DNA from: Nemania diffusa
Taxonomy: Eukaryota; Ascomycota; Sordariomycetes; Xylariales; Xylariaceae
DNA: 64,000 nt
NCBI GenBank assembly: GCA_038501195.1
Contig: JBBPUQ010000007.1
Span: 2,519,501-2,583,500 of the forward strand
Direction: 5' to 3'
Shown here: one piece after another, positions 34,825-46,375 of the stretch
Position numbering within the stretch: position 1 is the first letter of the stretch
Layout of the letters: the number at the start of each line of letters is the position of its first letter
The notes under the pieces: generated by a model
The model's input: only the letters and a program-made list of their open reading frames with translations
Told to the model about the DNA's origin: nothing
Databases searched by the model: none
Program-made: the position numbers and the translations under genes

Positions 34825-36702
34825 TTAATTATGTTTCCTCGAAAATGCCATCTGTCCTTGCTCATCTGGCTCTAACTTGACGATCATATCTTCTGCTACA
34901 TCATTTAAGTACCCTTGGGAAGTCCACCGCATCACGCTCAAGCCCGAGGTCTTTCCCGTGTCATCCTTGACAGCAGTCGCTAGATATGCCAGGACACTGT
35001 CCTTCAGCAATGGCTGCTTTGATGTGACGACAACGCAAAATATGAAGAGCAGCGTGACGAGCGCCGCTTCCCCCAATGGATGCAGGAGCCAGATCCACTG
35101 GACTTGTATGTATGTTTCATCGTAGAAGGCTCGGCCGGGAACGTCAGTGATGTTGAAGTTCTCGTCTAGCGTGCGGCTTCGCATGATATTGGTCAGCGAA
35201 TCGGCTATACTTGTCGTCATATTCTCAAGGTCCTGCAGGTACAGGAGCACGCCAACGGTCACGCTCGAGGCATCGTCTAGCGCAAGGCTATGGTCCTCAG
35301 CAGTAGTTGATAACAGATTTTTCATGTATGTAGTGACAGCTTCGTACGTGCCGCCTTCAATCGTGTAGTTCAAACCTGTCGATTCCGCTGAGTAAGTATA
35401 GCTATAGCCATATGGGACGGCAGTGGTGATTGATGTGTTGAATAAATAGTGTAGTAGCTCTGACGACTCGGCTGCATATTTGATGCCGTCTGGCTCGACT
35501 GTTATTCCCTGGTAACTTCGTTGGCACCACCAGAAGCTGGCATAGAACGCTTCGGCAAGCGGCGGGTTAAAGCTTGCCTGGGTGCTGAAATTTGTGTTCG
35601 CTGGGGCCTTCAGGGCACTAAACTCCCCGAACTCGGTATTTGTCTTGAGCGGACCTGGTACCATCCGGGAATCTAACACTTTGTTCCGGGAATTGAAGTC
35701 TACGCTCGGTATCTTATAGCTAAGACTAAAAGTCTCCGGGTAGGCGGCGGCGGCGAGTTCGGCATTCCCGCTGTGGTGGTTTGATAATGTATAGTTGCAT
35801 ACAGCGTAGGTCGAATTCGAAGACAGCAACTGGGAGACGGTCATGTCACAGCCATCGCTAGCGATAGATGCGCTGTTCCAAGAGCTACAGACACCCAGCG
35901 TTGTAATATTATCCCAGGTACATCGCGCCGCTGTTGTGGGACAGTTGAAATATGAATTGAAAGTAGAGCCCCGAAGAGAATTTAAAATCTCGTACTGAAG
36001 TGGGATGATCTTGGAGTTTAGAGCTGAATCATGTTAGTATGCCCCCGTACTCGTGATATGAACGCAAAGTTATTAAAGAAGAAGTTGGGGGTAAGTACCC
36101 TGATCACGGAACTCAGCATTTGAGCTCTTTGAAATATATCCAGTTGCGGCACCCATAACGATATCATCCGTGAGCTCCGTTTCCTGAGTCGGGAACTTTA
36201 AGAGTTGTTGAGTAGATGCATCAAGGCCAAGAGCCAGTATCGTCAACAATGAGAATCCTACTGCCACCAATGCCCTCAAGCGACTAGACACTTGGAACAG
36301 AAAAACTAGTGACCCCCAAGGGCCTCTGCTAGCTTGGTCGAAAAGCTGTAGGTCTGCAAGTTTCCGTGGGGCGCTTGTGAAGTGATGCCATTTCAGCTGG
36401 CTTAAACAAGACGCTATTGGTACCAGCAATGTCGCTTTGGACACAGTTGTCAAAGCAGCTATTACGGTGTTAGGTTGGATGGGGATGACCCATGAGCGTA
36501 GAGGCGTGTTGTCGATGCTTTTAAGAAGAATGACAAGACCAATAATTAATATGAGGTAAGTGACCAAGGCCATGATATCCCACCACCACCACCATGAGTG
36601 CCGGGCAACACTCGGCTTCCCTGAGGGCATTGGCGAGAAATTTGATGCTGAGTTCCGTGAAGGGTTCTCGATTAGCATAAAATCTCCCCGCCTAGTCGGC
36701 AT
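34825..36702 (-). CDS. DUF3176-family membrane protein
   Basis: Exons 36702-36099 and 36023-34825, read leftward, encode 600 residues. The N-terminal part shows the DUF3176 signature: a Trp-rich WWWWWDIMALVTYLILIIGL leading into the first membrane span, then SWVIPIQPNTVIAALTTVSKA, LSQLKWHHF and ADLQLFDQASRGPWGSL, with a further span around RALVAVGFSLLTILALGL. A large loop with many Cys, Asn and N-glycosylation sites (CTWDNITTLGVC, SSNSTYAVCNYT) is probably extracellular, and a last span lies near LVTLLFIFCVVVTS. The domain is common in Pezizomycotina, often in expanded families; its function is unknown. The intron splice (G|GTACTT..CAG|CT) restores the frame exactly. Confidence 0.88.
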
Positions 36703-37330
36703 TTTGAGCAAGGTAAAGTATATACTGAAGCTAACCGCGCGAACATACAGGCACTTGCATCTATATACACAGAGGTCGTATTACTCGGGATACTTGGCCA
36801 TCAGTTCGCAAGAGAAAAGAAAATCGAGGAGGCCAGCCGCCAGCATATCTAGATATTAACAGTCTAGACGATTAGCTGGTGCCAAGAACGCCAAGTGAGA
36901 CAGTGTAGCCACAGACGCACATCAGCATTTAGCGCGTCATATAATAGGGTGATAATTATAGATATAGGTGGTGTCGATGAAGTCTGCGCTTACGAGATTT
37001 CCGCCCCCACCAGCTATCATCTACAGTAAGTAAGCTATATCTAGGTTTCCGTATGCTTCTTAAATGTGAGGAAGTTGTAAATCGAAAACATATAGAAACC
37101 CACATATTGCTTAATAGTTGGCGGGTTGCCGGTCATTGTCATCCAATTTTTGCCAAGGTAGGGCTGGTGGTCAAGTCATCCTTTCAAGCCACAAGCTACA
37201 AAATTAGAATAATTCTTCAGCAGGCTTCTAGACTTACGATTCAAGAATTGAGGCCAGACTAAGCTAACAACCTTTTCACAGCGCAAGTATGCTCTTCCTC
37301 TGATGACCAGCGGACAAACACCTCCGGCCC
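36703..37330. other. intergenic
   Basis: Presumed promoter of the DUF3176 gene, running into the decayed argininosuccinate synthase copy. No gene seen. Confidence 0.5.
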
Positions 37331-37354
37331 ACGATGGCAACCCTCCATGCTGAC

Positions 37355-38800
37355 GTCGAGCAGGTCTTGACACTTCGACAATCCCTAAATTCCCTATTCT
37401 CGAGGTAGGACGCTATTCGAGACCTTCCATGACGTCAGTTAACATGGTAATGTAATCCTTTTTACAGGGCTACACCGTTGTTGTGCGTCTCTTTGCGTCT
37501 AGCTCGAACTTTGGTCTAACGCTGACCCAGATCGCTTCCAGGCTTTTCTTGCCGGTGTCTGTCAAAACTAGGACGTCGCTGAGGTGGATAAAAAAGCTCT
37601 AGCGCTCGGTACTGAGCGCATGATCATCGAGAACGTTCAGCAGGATTTTGTCGATGAGCTTATCTTTCGGGCCATCTAATGTACGCCTCAGTTCCGCTTG
37701 TATCAGCAAATGTGCATGGATGGTATAGGGGGAAAGACTGACATAAATGAACAACAGGCAATGCGATTTACGAGGATCGGTGAGTCCGGTCATATCTACT
37801 TGATAGGCTCCTGACCTCGTTGATTTCGAGCAATAAAAAACTTTGTGGCGTTTGCGATCGCCTTTCTTAGCTTCCCAGCTGATGGTCCTGTCAGATACCT
37901 CCTTGGAACAAGTCTGGCTCGTCCTGTTATTGCTCGCGCTCAAGTCAGGACTACCCACAAATACAACTGCAAGTTTCTCAGCCATGGCTGCACCAGTAAA
38001 GGCGTTGCATCATTTCTTTGTTGTCAGTCCTTGCTAACAATAGGTAGAATGAGTACATCTTCTCGGGATGCTGTCAGGCGACTGCTATAGAAACTGACAA
38101 ATCGCAGCCAAGGGAGGTCCGAACTTGCCTGGGAAGGCATGCGACCCTGTGTGTACAGTTGCTCCCTCAAACTTCCGCAGCAAGAAATCTAACTAAGACT
38201 AATAGCCTCTCCGTTATCGCCCCGTAGAGGATGCCCGCATTCTTCAACCGTTTCTAGTAAGCTTCGGTCTCAACTACCAGAATGATGAGCTCTAACGTGA
38301 TGCTAGGGGCTGACAAGATCTCGTCAAGTTTGCTGCAGAGAATGGCATCCCTGTCTCATTCACTCACAAGGCACTGTGGTCTAAGGACAGTGAGTATAGA
38401 GATATGTACCCTATACTAAGGCAACTTCCTACTTTTCTATTAGATAACCTGGCTCATTGCAGCTACGAAAGCAGTATCCTTGAGAAGCTGCAAGTGCATG
38501 CGCCTAAGACTGTCTAGACTTGACCTGTTGGTAAGTTCCGTTAGAGCTATCCTTCAATACCTGCCTTTTTGTCGTAGTATCAGCTAGCCATCATAAATTC
38601 CAGATCCACTCAACGCCCCCCGATATCCCCACGAAATTCTCTGTCACCTTCTTAGCTGGAAAACCTATCAAACGCTAGGTTGACGGTGGTGAGACAGTGA
38701 CCGGCTCTCTTGAGCTCTCCAAAGCCCCGAACGACATTGCAGGCCGTAGCGGTATTGGAAGGATAGACATTGTTGAATCTTCGCTTCTAGGCTAGCTAAA
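37355..38800 (+). pseudogene. argininosuccinate synthase pseudogene
   Basis: Conserved blocks of this enzyme (arginine biosynthesis) follow in order: GLDTSTIPKF (from 37363), GYTVVV (from about 37468, after an intron-like GTAGG..ACAG), KKALALGTERMIIENVQQDF and VDELIFRAI (to 37676), [18 protein letters not shown] and [10 protein letters not shown] (about 37896-38001), VIAP.RMPAFFNRF (about 38213-38254), DLVKFAAENGIPVSFTHKALW (about 38317-38380), NLAHCSYESSILEK (about 38446-38490) and GSLELSKAPNDIAG then GIGRIDIVE (about 38703-38780). It then stops short of the C-terminus. Stops interrupt it at 37677 (TAA for Gln), 38225 (TAG for Trp), 38311 (TGA for Arg) and 38676 (TAG). Introns with donor and acceptor are still visible, so it is a DNA-level duplicate, not a retrocopy. 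The substitutions look like RIP. Confidence 0.85.
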
Positions 38801-39908
38801 TATATAGGAAAAGTCGAACTAGGTGTGACTTAGTTAATCAACCTACCTCAATATTCTAGGTAGGTTGAATATAGATTATAGACAATATAATATGTAGCTT
38901 AGCTACATAGATCTCCGGTAATGGCGATTGAAGCTATTCTGTCCCAATGAGTTTGCCGTTAACTGTCCCTATCTTTAGTTGCATGTACAGTCTTACAGAT
39001 CCCTAGAGGGTTTATGGCAGTGTGAAGGTAGGTCGCTGGAATGGCTTATGTGTGATCACTTAATCACTAAACCGTCCTATTTATTACCATACAGAAGAAA
39101 GGGATTTTATAAGCTCGTATCTAATTACACATCTCTGTTAAAGTTTGATTTAACAGAATATTCCCCCGCCTCTCTCCCCTATTTTCTTCGCATTTCTTGT
39201 TTTTCACTCTGCTGTTGTTTTCCGATGCCAAACGTTCTCCCGGGGTGCTTATACACAATCTTCAGGCTACTCTGCTCAAAAATAATGACCAAGTGATACG
39301 TAGGCTTCTAATATAGAACATAGGCTACTAATGATTCAGATTTGAAATCTCCATGGACGCTATGTACACATAATTATGAATCAAGAGCGGGAAGGACAAA
39401 AGAGTACATAATACCTACCTACCTATGGTATTAACACATATACTAAAAGAAGGCTGTCCTTGCCATAATCAAACCCTGCTGCTTTTTGTACGGCTGAGGT
39501 AACATTAGGTACCTATTGTCGCGTACAATATATACCGTTAATACTGCCAGGAGTATTAACGGCGTCGTTTTTCCTCCGTCACACCTACTACCTAAGTTGC
39601 TATGGTATACTACTAGGTAGGTACCTACTCCCTTCTGGATAGACAACTGATATGATGTATTACCTTGAGGCAGCAATAACCTACATATCTTTCTATCATA
39701 GCCTAAACCATCTTCTCTATTATATCTTATCTTTGATAGTATTTACCTGTTCCTACCCTGGTAGAGTGATGAACAAGTCCTTGCCGTATATCGTTTCAGG
39801 TACGCAGCCTACCTCCTTCCTCCTTTCTAAGCATCTATATGCATAGCACAAGTGACTTCCTGTATATGTACTCATGCAATTTCTCAACTCGAGAGCCTAC
39901 CTACGTGT

Positions 39909-39952
39909 GTACCTACCTACCTACATGTACATAGGTAGATACCTAACCCACC
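39909..39952 (+). repeat. TACC/GGTA degenerate microsatellite
   Basis: Overlapping ACCTACC units followed by a GTACATAGGTAGATACC stretch. It belongs to the same word family as the cluster at 19060-19390. Confidence 0.6.
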
Positions 39953-41111
39953 CTCCATCTACTTACCAAGGGCATTAGCAGTACATGACATGTAAGTACA
40001 TCTGTATTTTGATGCACTAACTCCCTGAGGCTTTCCCTACTTGCCTATTTCTACAGTAGCACAGGTCCGTCTGACTTCATTTTTATGAAGCAGTGTCCCC
40101 ACCTGCTTGTTGCTTCTACTCAAGCTTATGGTGCCTCAAATAAACACAATCTCCATTAGGTAATTCCAGAGCAACAGAAACCCCTAAATCTCACTATTCA
40201 CCTAGGCATACTTCAAACATCTCTACCTCTTTTTCGATCCAGGGACCAATATCCGCCTACCATTGAGTAGACACCTAAGGTACATGTACTCTACCTATCA
40301 ATTAGGATCTCATAACGTTTTCTCCAAGTCCACTCTCCCTCCCTTCCTGCTGTTCTTTTTCTACAGTATACTTACATTCAACTATCTACTGAAGTCTACT
40401 GCATATTTCACGAGAATAACCACAGCATTCCAACGCAACACAAACCAAGACAACAGATGCGATAAGGGTAAGTTTATAGTTTTCTTACCCAGGGGGGCCT
40501 CTATCAATATACCCATGTTTTAACAATAGCCTTGTATGCTCATTACTCAACCTTCATCTCTCATTTTTTCTCTTTACTAGCTACATGTTTGGTAGTTATT
40601 TGGTCCGTCTATTCTGCAGTACCAAATACCAGACAAGTAGGTGGCCGATAGACACATTCCTGGCACTTGGTTCTTTACTTATTAGGTACCTACCTAAGGT
40701 GCCTACTTCCTCCTGCGTTCCTGCCTGATCTAACTGCCCAGGTTGTTTCTTTGCTACAAATATCCCTATTAAATGAGCACCTGAAGACGTTATTGCCATC
40801 TGCTTCTTCTGCATCTTCTCCTACCTAGGTAATTACCGCCTACACCGTCGGTAACTTACCACCCACTCCATCTCTTCTCAAAAGCTACAACCGCTGATTA
40901 TCCCTAGAGCTGGAGGTGTACCTCTTCCTCAGTTACCTACTAAGTACAACTACACGTAAGCATAACCATTCATTGCAGTCCCTTTCTATCTTACCTGCAT
41001 ACCAGGTAGCTCACCTACTCCTGCCCCAGTCACATGCAGGACGTCATCGATCTCTATATGTACCGCAACTTCCTTCTCTCCATTCATTCTCAGACCCAGC
41101 AGATCTACCCA

Positions 41112-41140
41112 GGTAGAAGGTACCTACCTACCTAGGTACT
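41112..41140 (+). repeat. TACC/GGTA degenerate microsatellite
   Basis: GGTAGAAGGTACC followed by TACCTACCTAGGTAC; palindromic around CCTAGG. Confidence 0.5.
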
Positions 41141-42918
41141 TGTTTGTTTCCGTTTCCAGTGCAAAGTCCCCCAAGCACTTACTTGCGTGGGTTTTCGGAT
41201 CTCGAAACACGGAATTTCCACCTACATATTGCTGTATCATCTCTTCTGGTACCAAGCACTCCCTTTCTACCCAAGACCACCTTTTCATCTACAGCCCAAA
41301 TCCTCTTTATTTTCATTGTCTTTCGAGCCACGGCCTCCATTCCTACATACAGACCATCCACTTTCTATAACCCTTCAGCACACCACCAACCAAACGGTCT
41401 GCGCCAGTATCCTCCACAGCCAAGAGAGTGCGATTAAGCGCTCGAACAAAGGTTTGTCGCTGATATTTACGTGGCATACACTATGGCCTCATTGCCCACT
41501 TGTTTTTTATGTCATTCGCTTTTTCTAAGCTCATGGTGCCTTTAGAAACGACCTCTTCCCTCCATTCATACTACCCAATATATCAATCAGCCACCATCTT
41601 CTCTCCTCGTATTGTCCCTTTACTACCTAAACTTCCTAACCCTCCAATTCACTACTTTGGTGCCTACCTAAGGTACTGACAAATATACCTTCACTGACAC
41701 TCTTTTATCACCTGCCCGTGTACCCAAGCCGATTTCTTATTCCTTCACCGCCCTTGCCGTATGCCCTTTCACCTAACCTACCATGCAAAGATACTAACAT
41801 CCAACCACGACAGGTATTCTTGTTCTCTCTCCACCTTCAACAATATCCCGACGCGTCTCTACGAAACTACTCCTCCCAGCCCAGTCAGATTTTCTCTCCC
41901 TTTCCCACTCACTGCTATTACACTAGCCTCCTGCTTACCAAATAGGTTGTCATAAAGCAGAGATTTGTCAATCGCAGTTGGTAAGTCATCTGTATTCTTC
42001 CTAGCGCCCGGCACTCAACCCAACTCTTTTCTGATACATCTACTCTATCACTTGCCTTCTATCTTCCATGTTCTCTAACATTTCCACTCCCTTTATCAAA
42101 ATATACAACATCTTCAACCAGAGACAATTTTTGAACCATGCCCTTCTTAATTACCTAGGTGCATATCCTTTCACACAATCTCTACCTCCTCTCCCTTTCA
42201 GTCTTCTACTTCTTACCCCTTGTCAATTCCCCAACCCGATGTCATAATAAGATAGATTATTACTGCATACAGCCTCTATTCCATCGTCCATCACTTTGCT
42301 TTGTTTGTCTTATCGAGCAACTAACCACTGCTTAACAGGCGACAGAGATTCTATTCCCTACAATTGTACGTATATTCTCATTTCACTCGTATCTCCTTTC
42401 TATTCCGCGACAGATCTTCCTTCTACCTATACATCGGCACAGCTAGTTCATTACTTCCAATCCCATCATTTTCTATCGCAACTCATACCTTTATTACCTA
42501 CTCATTATCTTATGGACTAGATTAACTAAAGAACCATAGGTTATCAACCAAGCATCTCATAAGTCTAAGCCAGAATTAGGACCAGGTAAGATTCTATATT
42601 TTCATAGCAATGCTTAAACTACCCACTTCACCAACCCCACGTCACTTATTAAAAGCTCTTCAGTTTTTTGCTTTCCTTGAGATTCACAAACAGCCCATGA
42701 TCCATAGAAGCGACTATCCTAGGCCAATTCAAGCTGGAGTCACACTTAACAAATCCCAACCACGAACCTCAGCATCCAATATCCACGGCAGTCTGTGTCA
42801 TTTATCTATTACTGCTCGTGCTTGAGGCTCGATTCTATGAAAGAGGCCTTGATTTCCTAGCTTTCTAATACTTTCTAACTCAGCGGGTACTAATAATCGA
42901 TGACAGAATATCAGCAAG

Positions 42919-45900
42919 ATGTCTGATTCTGAAACTCCGCAGTCGGGGGCGCTCCGTAACCCCAATCTTGATCGCGTGGCGGAGATGAACCTAGACGGTG
43001 CCTCTGACCGTCCCCGCGGCTCTATTGCTGGGTCACATCGCGGATCGGTTGCTGGGTCGCATCGTGGATCGGTTTCCGGTTCACAGGCTGGCTCACCTAC
43101 TAAAGCATCTGCCAGTGGTAAGACTAGTGGTTTTAATGTCAAACCACTTGGACACGACCCTGCTCGAATAGAGAGCAAACCTTTGCGTCCGGTCGACATC
43201 GTCGGAAAGCGTGTTGACCTCCCAGCCGACGCTTACTTAGAGGTATTTCCTTGATCTAACACTGAATATCCTATGACCTAGAGAGAAGCACTACATTATT
43301 TCTTGTACTTGTATTTTACTAACACTCGAAAAAATAGGATCCCGCAAAAAGCCGCTTTACCGCTCGTCCTGGCTTTAACACGCAAGGGAGACCTATTCAG
43401 GTTCAACTTAATATCTTCCCCGTAACAGGATTTGAGACCCGGGAGATTTATCAGTACGATGTAAGCCAAAACACATCCCAATAAACACTGTCTCGTATAC
43501 TTATTTTATATATAGATATCAATTAGCCCTGAGCCTAAAACCCCTGGCGCTTTAACCAAAAAGCTTTGGTATTCTGAGCCCGTACAGAGATTTATAAACA
43601 ACGCCGGTGGCAAGTGGCTTTGCGATGGCAAGATGCTGGCTTGGTAAGACGCCCCTATTTCAGCTGATTGTTATAAACTAACCACTCCGTAGGTCATCCA
43701 AGCAAATCGATCGCAATGAATTCCGAGTCTCGATCGATCTTGATGCCGATAAGCCGAATAAAAAGAAAGTCGGCGGCACAGGCGTATACTTTCTGAAGGT
43801 CAAACAAAGTGCGACTGTTAAATTATACTACCTCCAGCAATACATTCAAGGCAAAATTGGATGGGACAACCACGTTCTTGAATGCATGAGTATGACTGCA
43901 TCAATCGACCTCTTAGGCGTAGCAAACCCATACTGACTTCTCTCTAGACTTCTTTGACCACTGTATGCGACAAGGCCCATCCGAGAGAATGGTGCCAATC
44001 CGCAGGAACTTTTATCCTAGGAATGCTCAAACTATGGAGCTCAGCCGTGTTGTTGAAGTCCATAAAGGATACTATTCTGCCGTTCGACTGGGCGAGGTAA
44101 ATATAACACGTTACGATCGATAGAAAACTACTAATATTATTATTATATAGGCAAAGAAGCTCATGATCAATGTTGATACTGCCAATACCGCATTTTGGCA
44201 AACCAAGACCATTGCCGAGATAGCTCTCCGAATGTTCAATGCCCATAAAGACCAATGGAGCAACTGTATGTTTATTTTACAACTTACCTTGTAGTCTTAC
44301 CGTACACTAACACATAATTAAAGGGGGTTGGGTAGAATTTGCCGAGCAATTACTACCTGTCCCGATTAAAGACAGGCAGGGGAGAATCTTACCTGGGCCA
44401 TCTGAGGCTTTTTGCCTTCTCCGAAAACTCCACAAGTTGAAATTCGTTGTCAAGCATCGCGGGAAAACGAACGAGAAGAAGCAATATACGATCAAGCGCA
44501 TTATTTTCGAAGAGCGTTATGGGAGAGAGGGTGCCAATTCCCAGAACGTTACTTTCGACAAGAAGATGCCAGATGGTAGCATCCAGAAAATTACGGTGTG
44601 GAAACACTACCAGGATCAATACGAGTTCAGACTCCAATATCCTAGATTGCCTATTATTGAGACCACCCGTGGAGCTTTTTTCCCAATGGAACTATGCAAC
44701 GTTGACGACTTCCAACGTTATCCATTCAAGCTTGACCCCACTCAGGTATGCCTCTACAGTATCATTAATATATATATGCTAACAGTGCATTGTGCAGACC
44801 GCGGCCATGATTAAATTTGCAGTTACACGACCGGCACAACGTAAGGCCGACATCCTCAAAGGTTTCCAAAATCTGAACTATGCCAATGACCCCTATTTTC
44901 ATGAATTCGGTATCAAGGTCTCTGGTAACATGCAAATAACTAATGCTCGACTACTAAAAAACCCGGAGATCGCATTTGCTGGCAACGCTAAGCTTAACCC
45001 CGGAGTATCAGGACGCTGGGATCTCCGTGGCAAACGATTTCTTGAGCCGAATCAAAAGCCAATCAAGGCGTGGGGCCTAGTAGTATGCGGCAATTCTTGT
45101 ACAAAGCAAGAAGCAGAAGCGTTTGCTTCAAAATTTGTCCAGACCTATAGAAACCACGGTGCTAATATTGTAGCGAATATCTTCGTTATCAATGTGCCGT
45201 TCAGCGTCGGCGACTACGGTATAATTTGCGAAACAGCCTGGAACCAGATCGGATCCCACTTCAAAGATTTCCCACAGATGATATTTTTTGTGGTCCCCAA
45301 CAAGAACGTTCTTGTCTATGAACGGATCAAGAAAACCATGGACTGTCGATTTTGCTGTCCATCACAGGTGATGCAATCCGGCCATGTTAAAAAGGCCAAT
45401 GCCCAATATATGAGCAACGTGGCGATGAAAGTAAACGCCAAATTAGGCGGTATTACTTGCAAAGTTGCTAGTGCCGGCCCAAGCAACCCATTCTTTAAGT
45501 GCCCTACCATGATGATCGGCGTCGATGTTTCTCATGCCGCTCCTGGAAGCAGCCAGGCATCAATAGCAGCAATGACGGTCTCACTAGATAAAAATGCTAC
45601 TCGGTACGCCGCGGCCTGTGAAAGTAATGGCTGGCGAACTGAAATCTTAGAGTCAACGGCCTGCCACAACATGTTTCCACGCCTATTGCGACATTGGATC
45701 AGTATCCATAAAACAGCTCCTCAACACGTGTATTACTTGCGTGATGGCGTTGCCGAAGGCCAATTTCAGGCGGTTATTGAGATAGAAATTGTGAATATCC
45801 GGCGTGTTTTCCGCGAATGCAACGCTGGCGACCCCAAAATCACAGTAATCATCGCCACAAAGCGACACCATATTCGGTTTTTCCCCAAGCCTGGTGACCA

Positions 45901-46375
45901 GGCCAGTGGCGATAGAAATGCGAACCCTCTACCGGGGACTCTAGTAGAGCGTGATGCGACTCACCCTCACCACTTCGACTTTTACCTCTGTTCGCATGTA
46001 GCGATCCAGGGTACAGCTCGACCCGTACACTATCAGGTCATTTATGATGATGCGAACGTCGCACCGGAAAATCTGCAGAAGATGCTTTATGAGCAATGCT
46101 ATCAGTATGCACGCTCAACGACGCCAGTATCTCTTCACCCAGCTGTCTACTATTCTCATGTCGCCTCACTTCGTGCTAGATCACATGAGGATATTAACGC
46201 AAGCCAAAAAGAGAACGTTGGCGGAAAAGAAGGACACCCTACTGCGAAGCACCCTTCAGAAGTTTATACCGAAAAAGAGAAGTCGGGTGACGCGCCTCCG
46301 TTGGCACCCATGGACTCCAAAGGCATACCACCGGAGCGTGTTGCCTTCATGAACACGACTATGTGGTACATCTAG
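42919..46375 (+). CDS. Argonaute protein, QDE-2 type
   Basis: Eight exons (42919-43242, 43338-43460, 43516-43643, 43693-43889, 43948-44096, 44151-44265, 44324-44745, 44798-46375) encode 1011 residues. The first ~75 residues are disordered and hold tandem Gly-Ser repeats (GSHRGSV). Then come the Argonaute N domain (FNTQGRPIQVQLNIFPV), linker 1, PAZ region, MID (KAWGLVVCGN to the nucleotide pocket) and PIWI. The PIWI slicer tetrad is complete: Asp729 (GVDVSH), Glu768 (WRTEILE), Asp802 (YLRDGVAEGQF) and His897 (ARPVHY). The C-terminus TTMWYI fits the usual Y-[IFV]-type end. It should bind small RNAs and cut complementary RNA in quelling-type silencing. The splice phases all close. The gene is preceded by a long pyrimidine-rich non-coding stretch. 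Confidence 0.95.

Larger units (their letters stand above)
38801..42918. other. non-coding; long pyrimidine-rich plus strand ahead of Argonaute
   Basis: No coding region is recognisable. From about 39600 to 42900 the plus strand is strongly enriched in C and T, with little G, and carries scattered TACC repeats, while all frames stop often. Such composition is typical of leaders of ascomycete genes but this one would be over 3 kb. It could hold a long spliced 5' leader of the Argonaute gene or a non-coding transcript. Confidence 0.5.
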
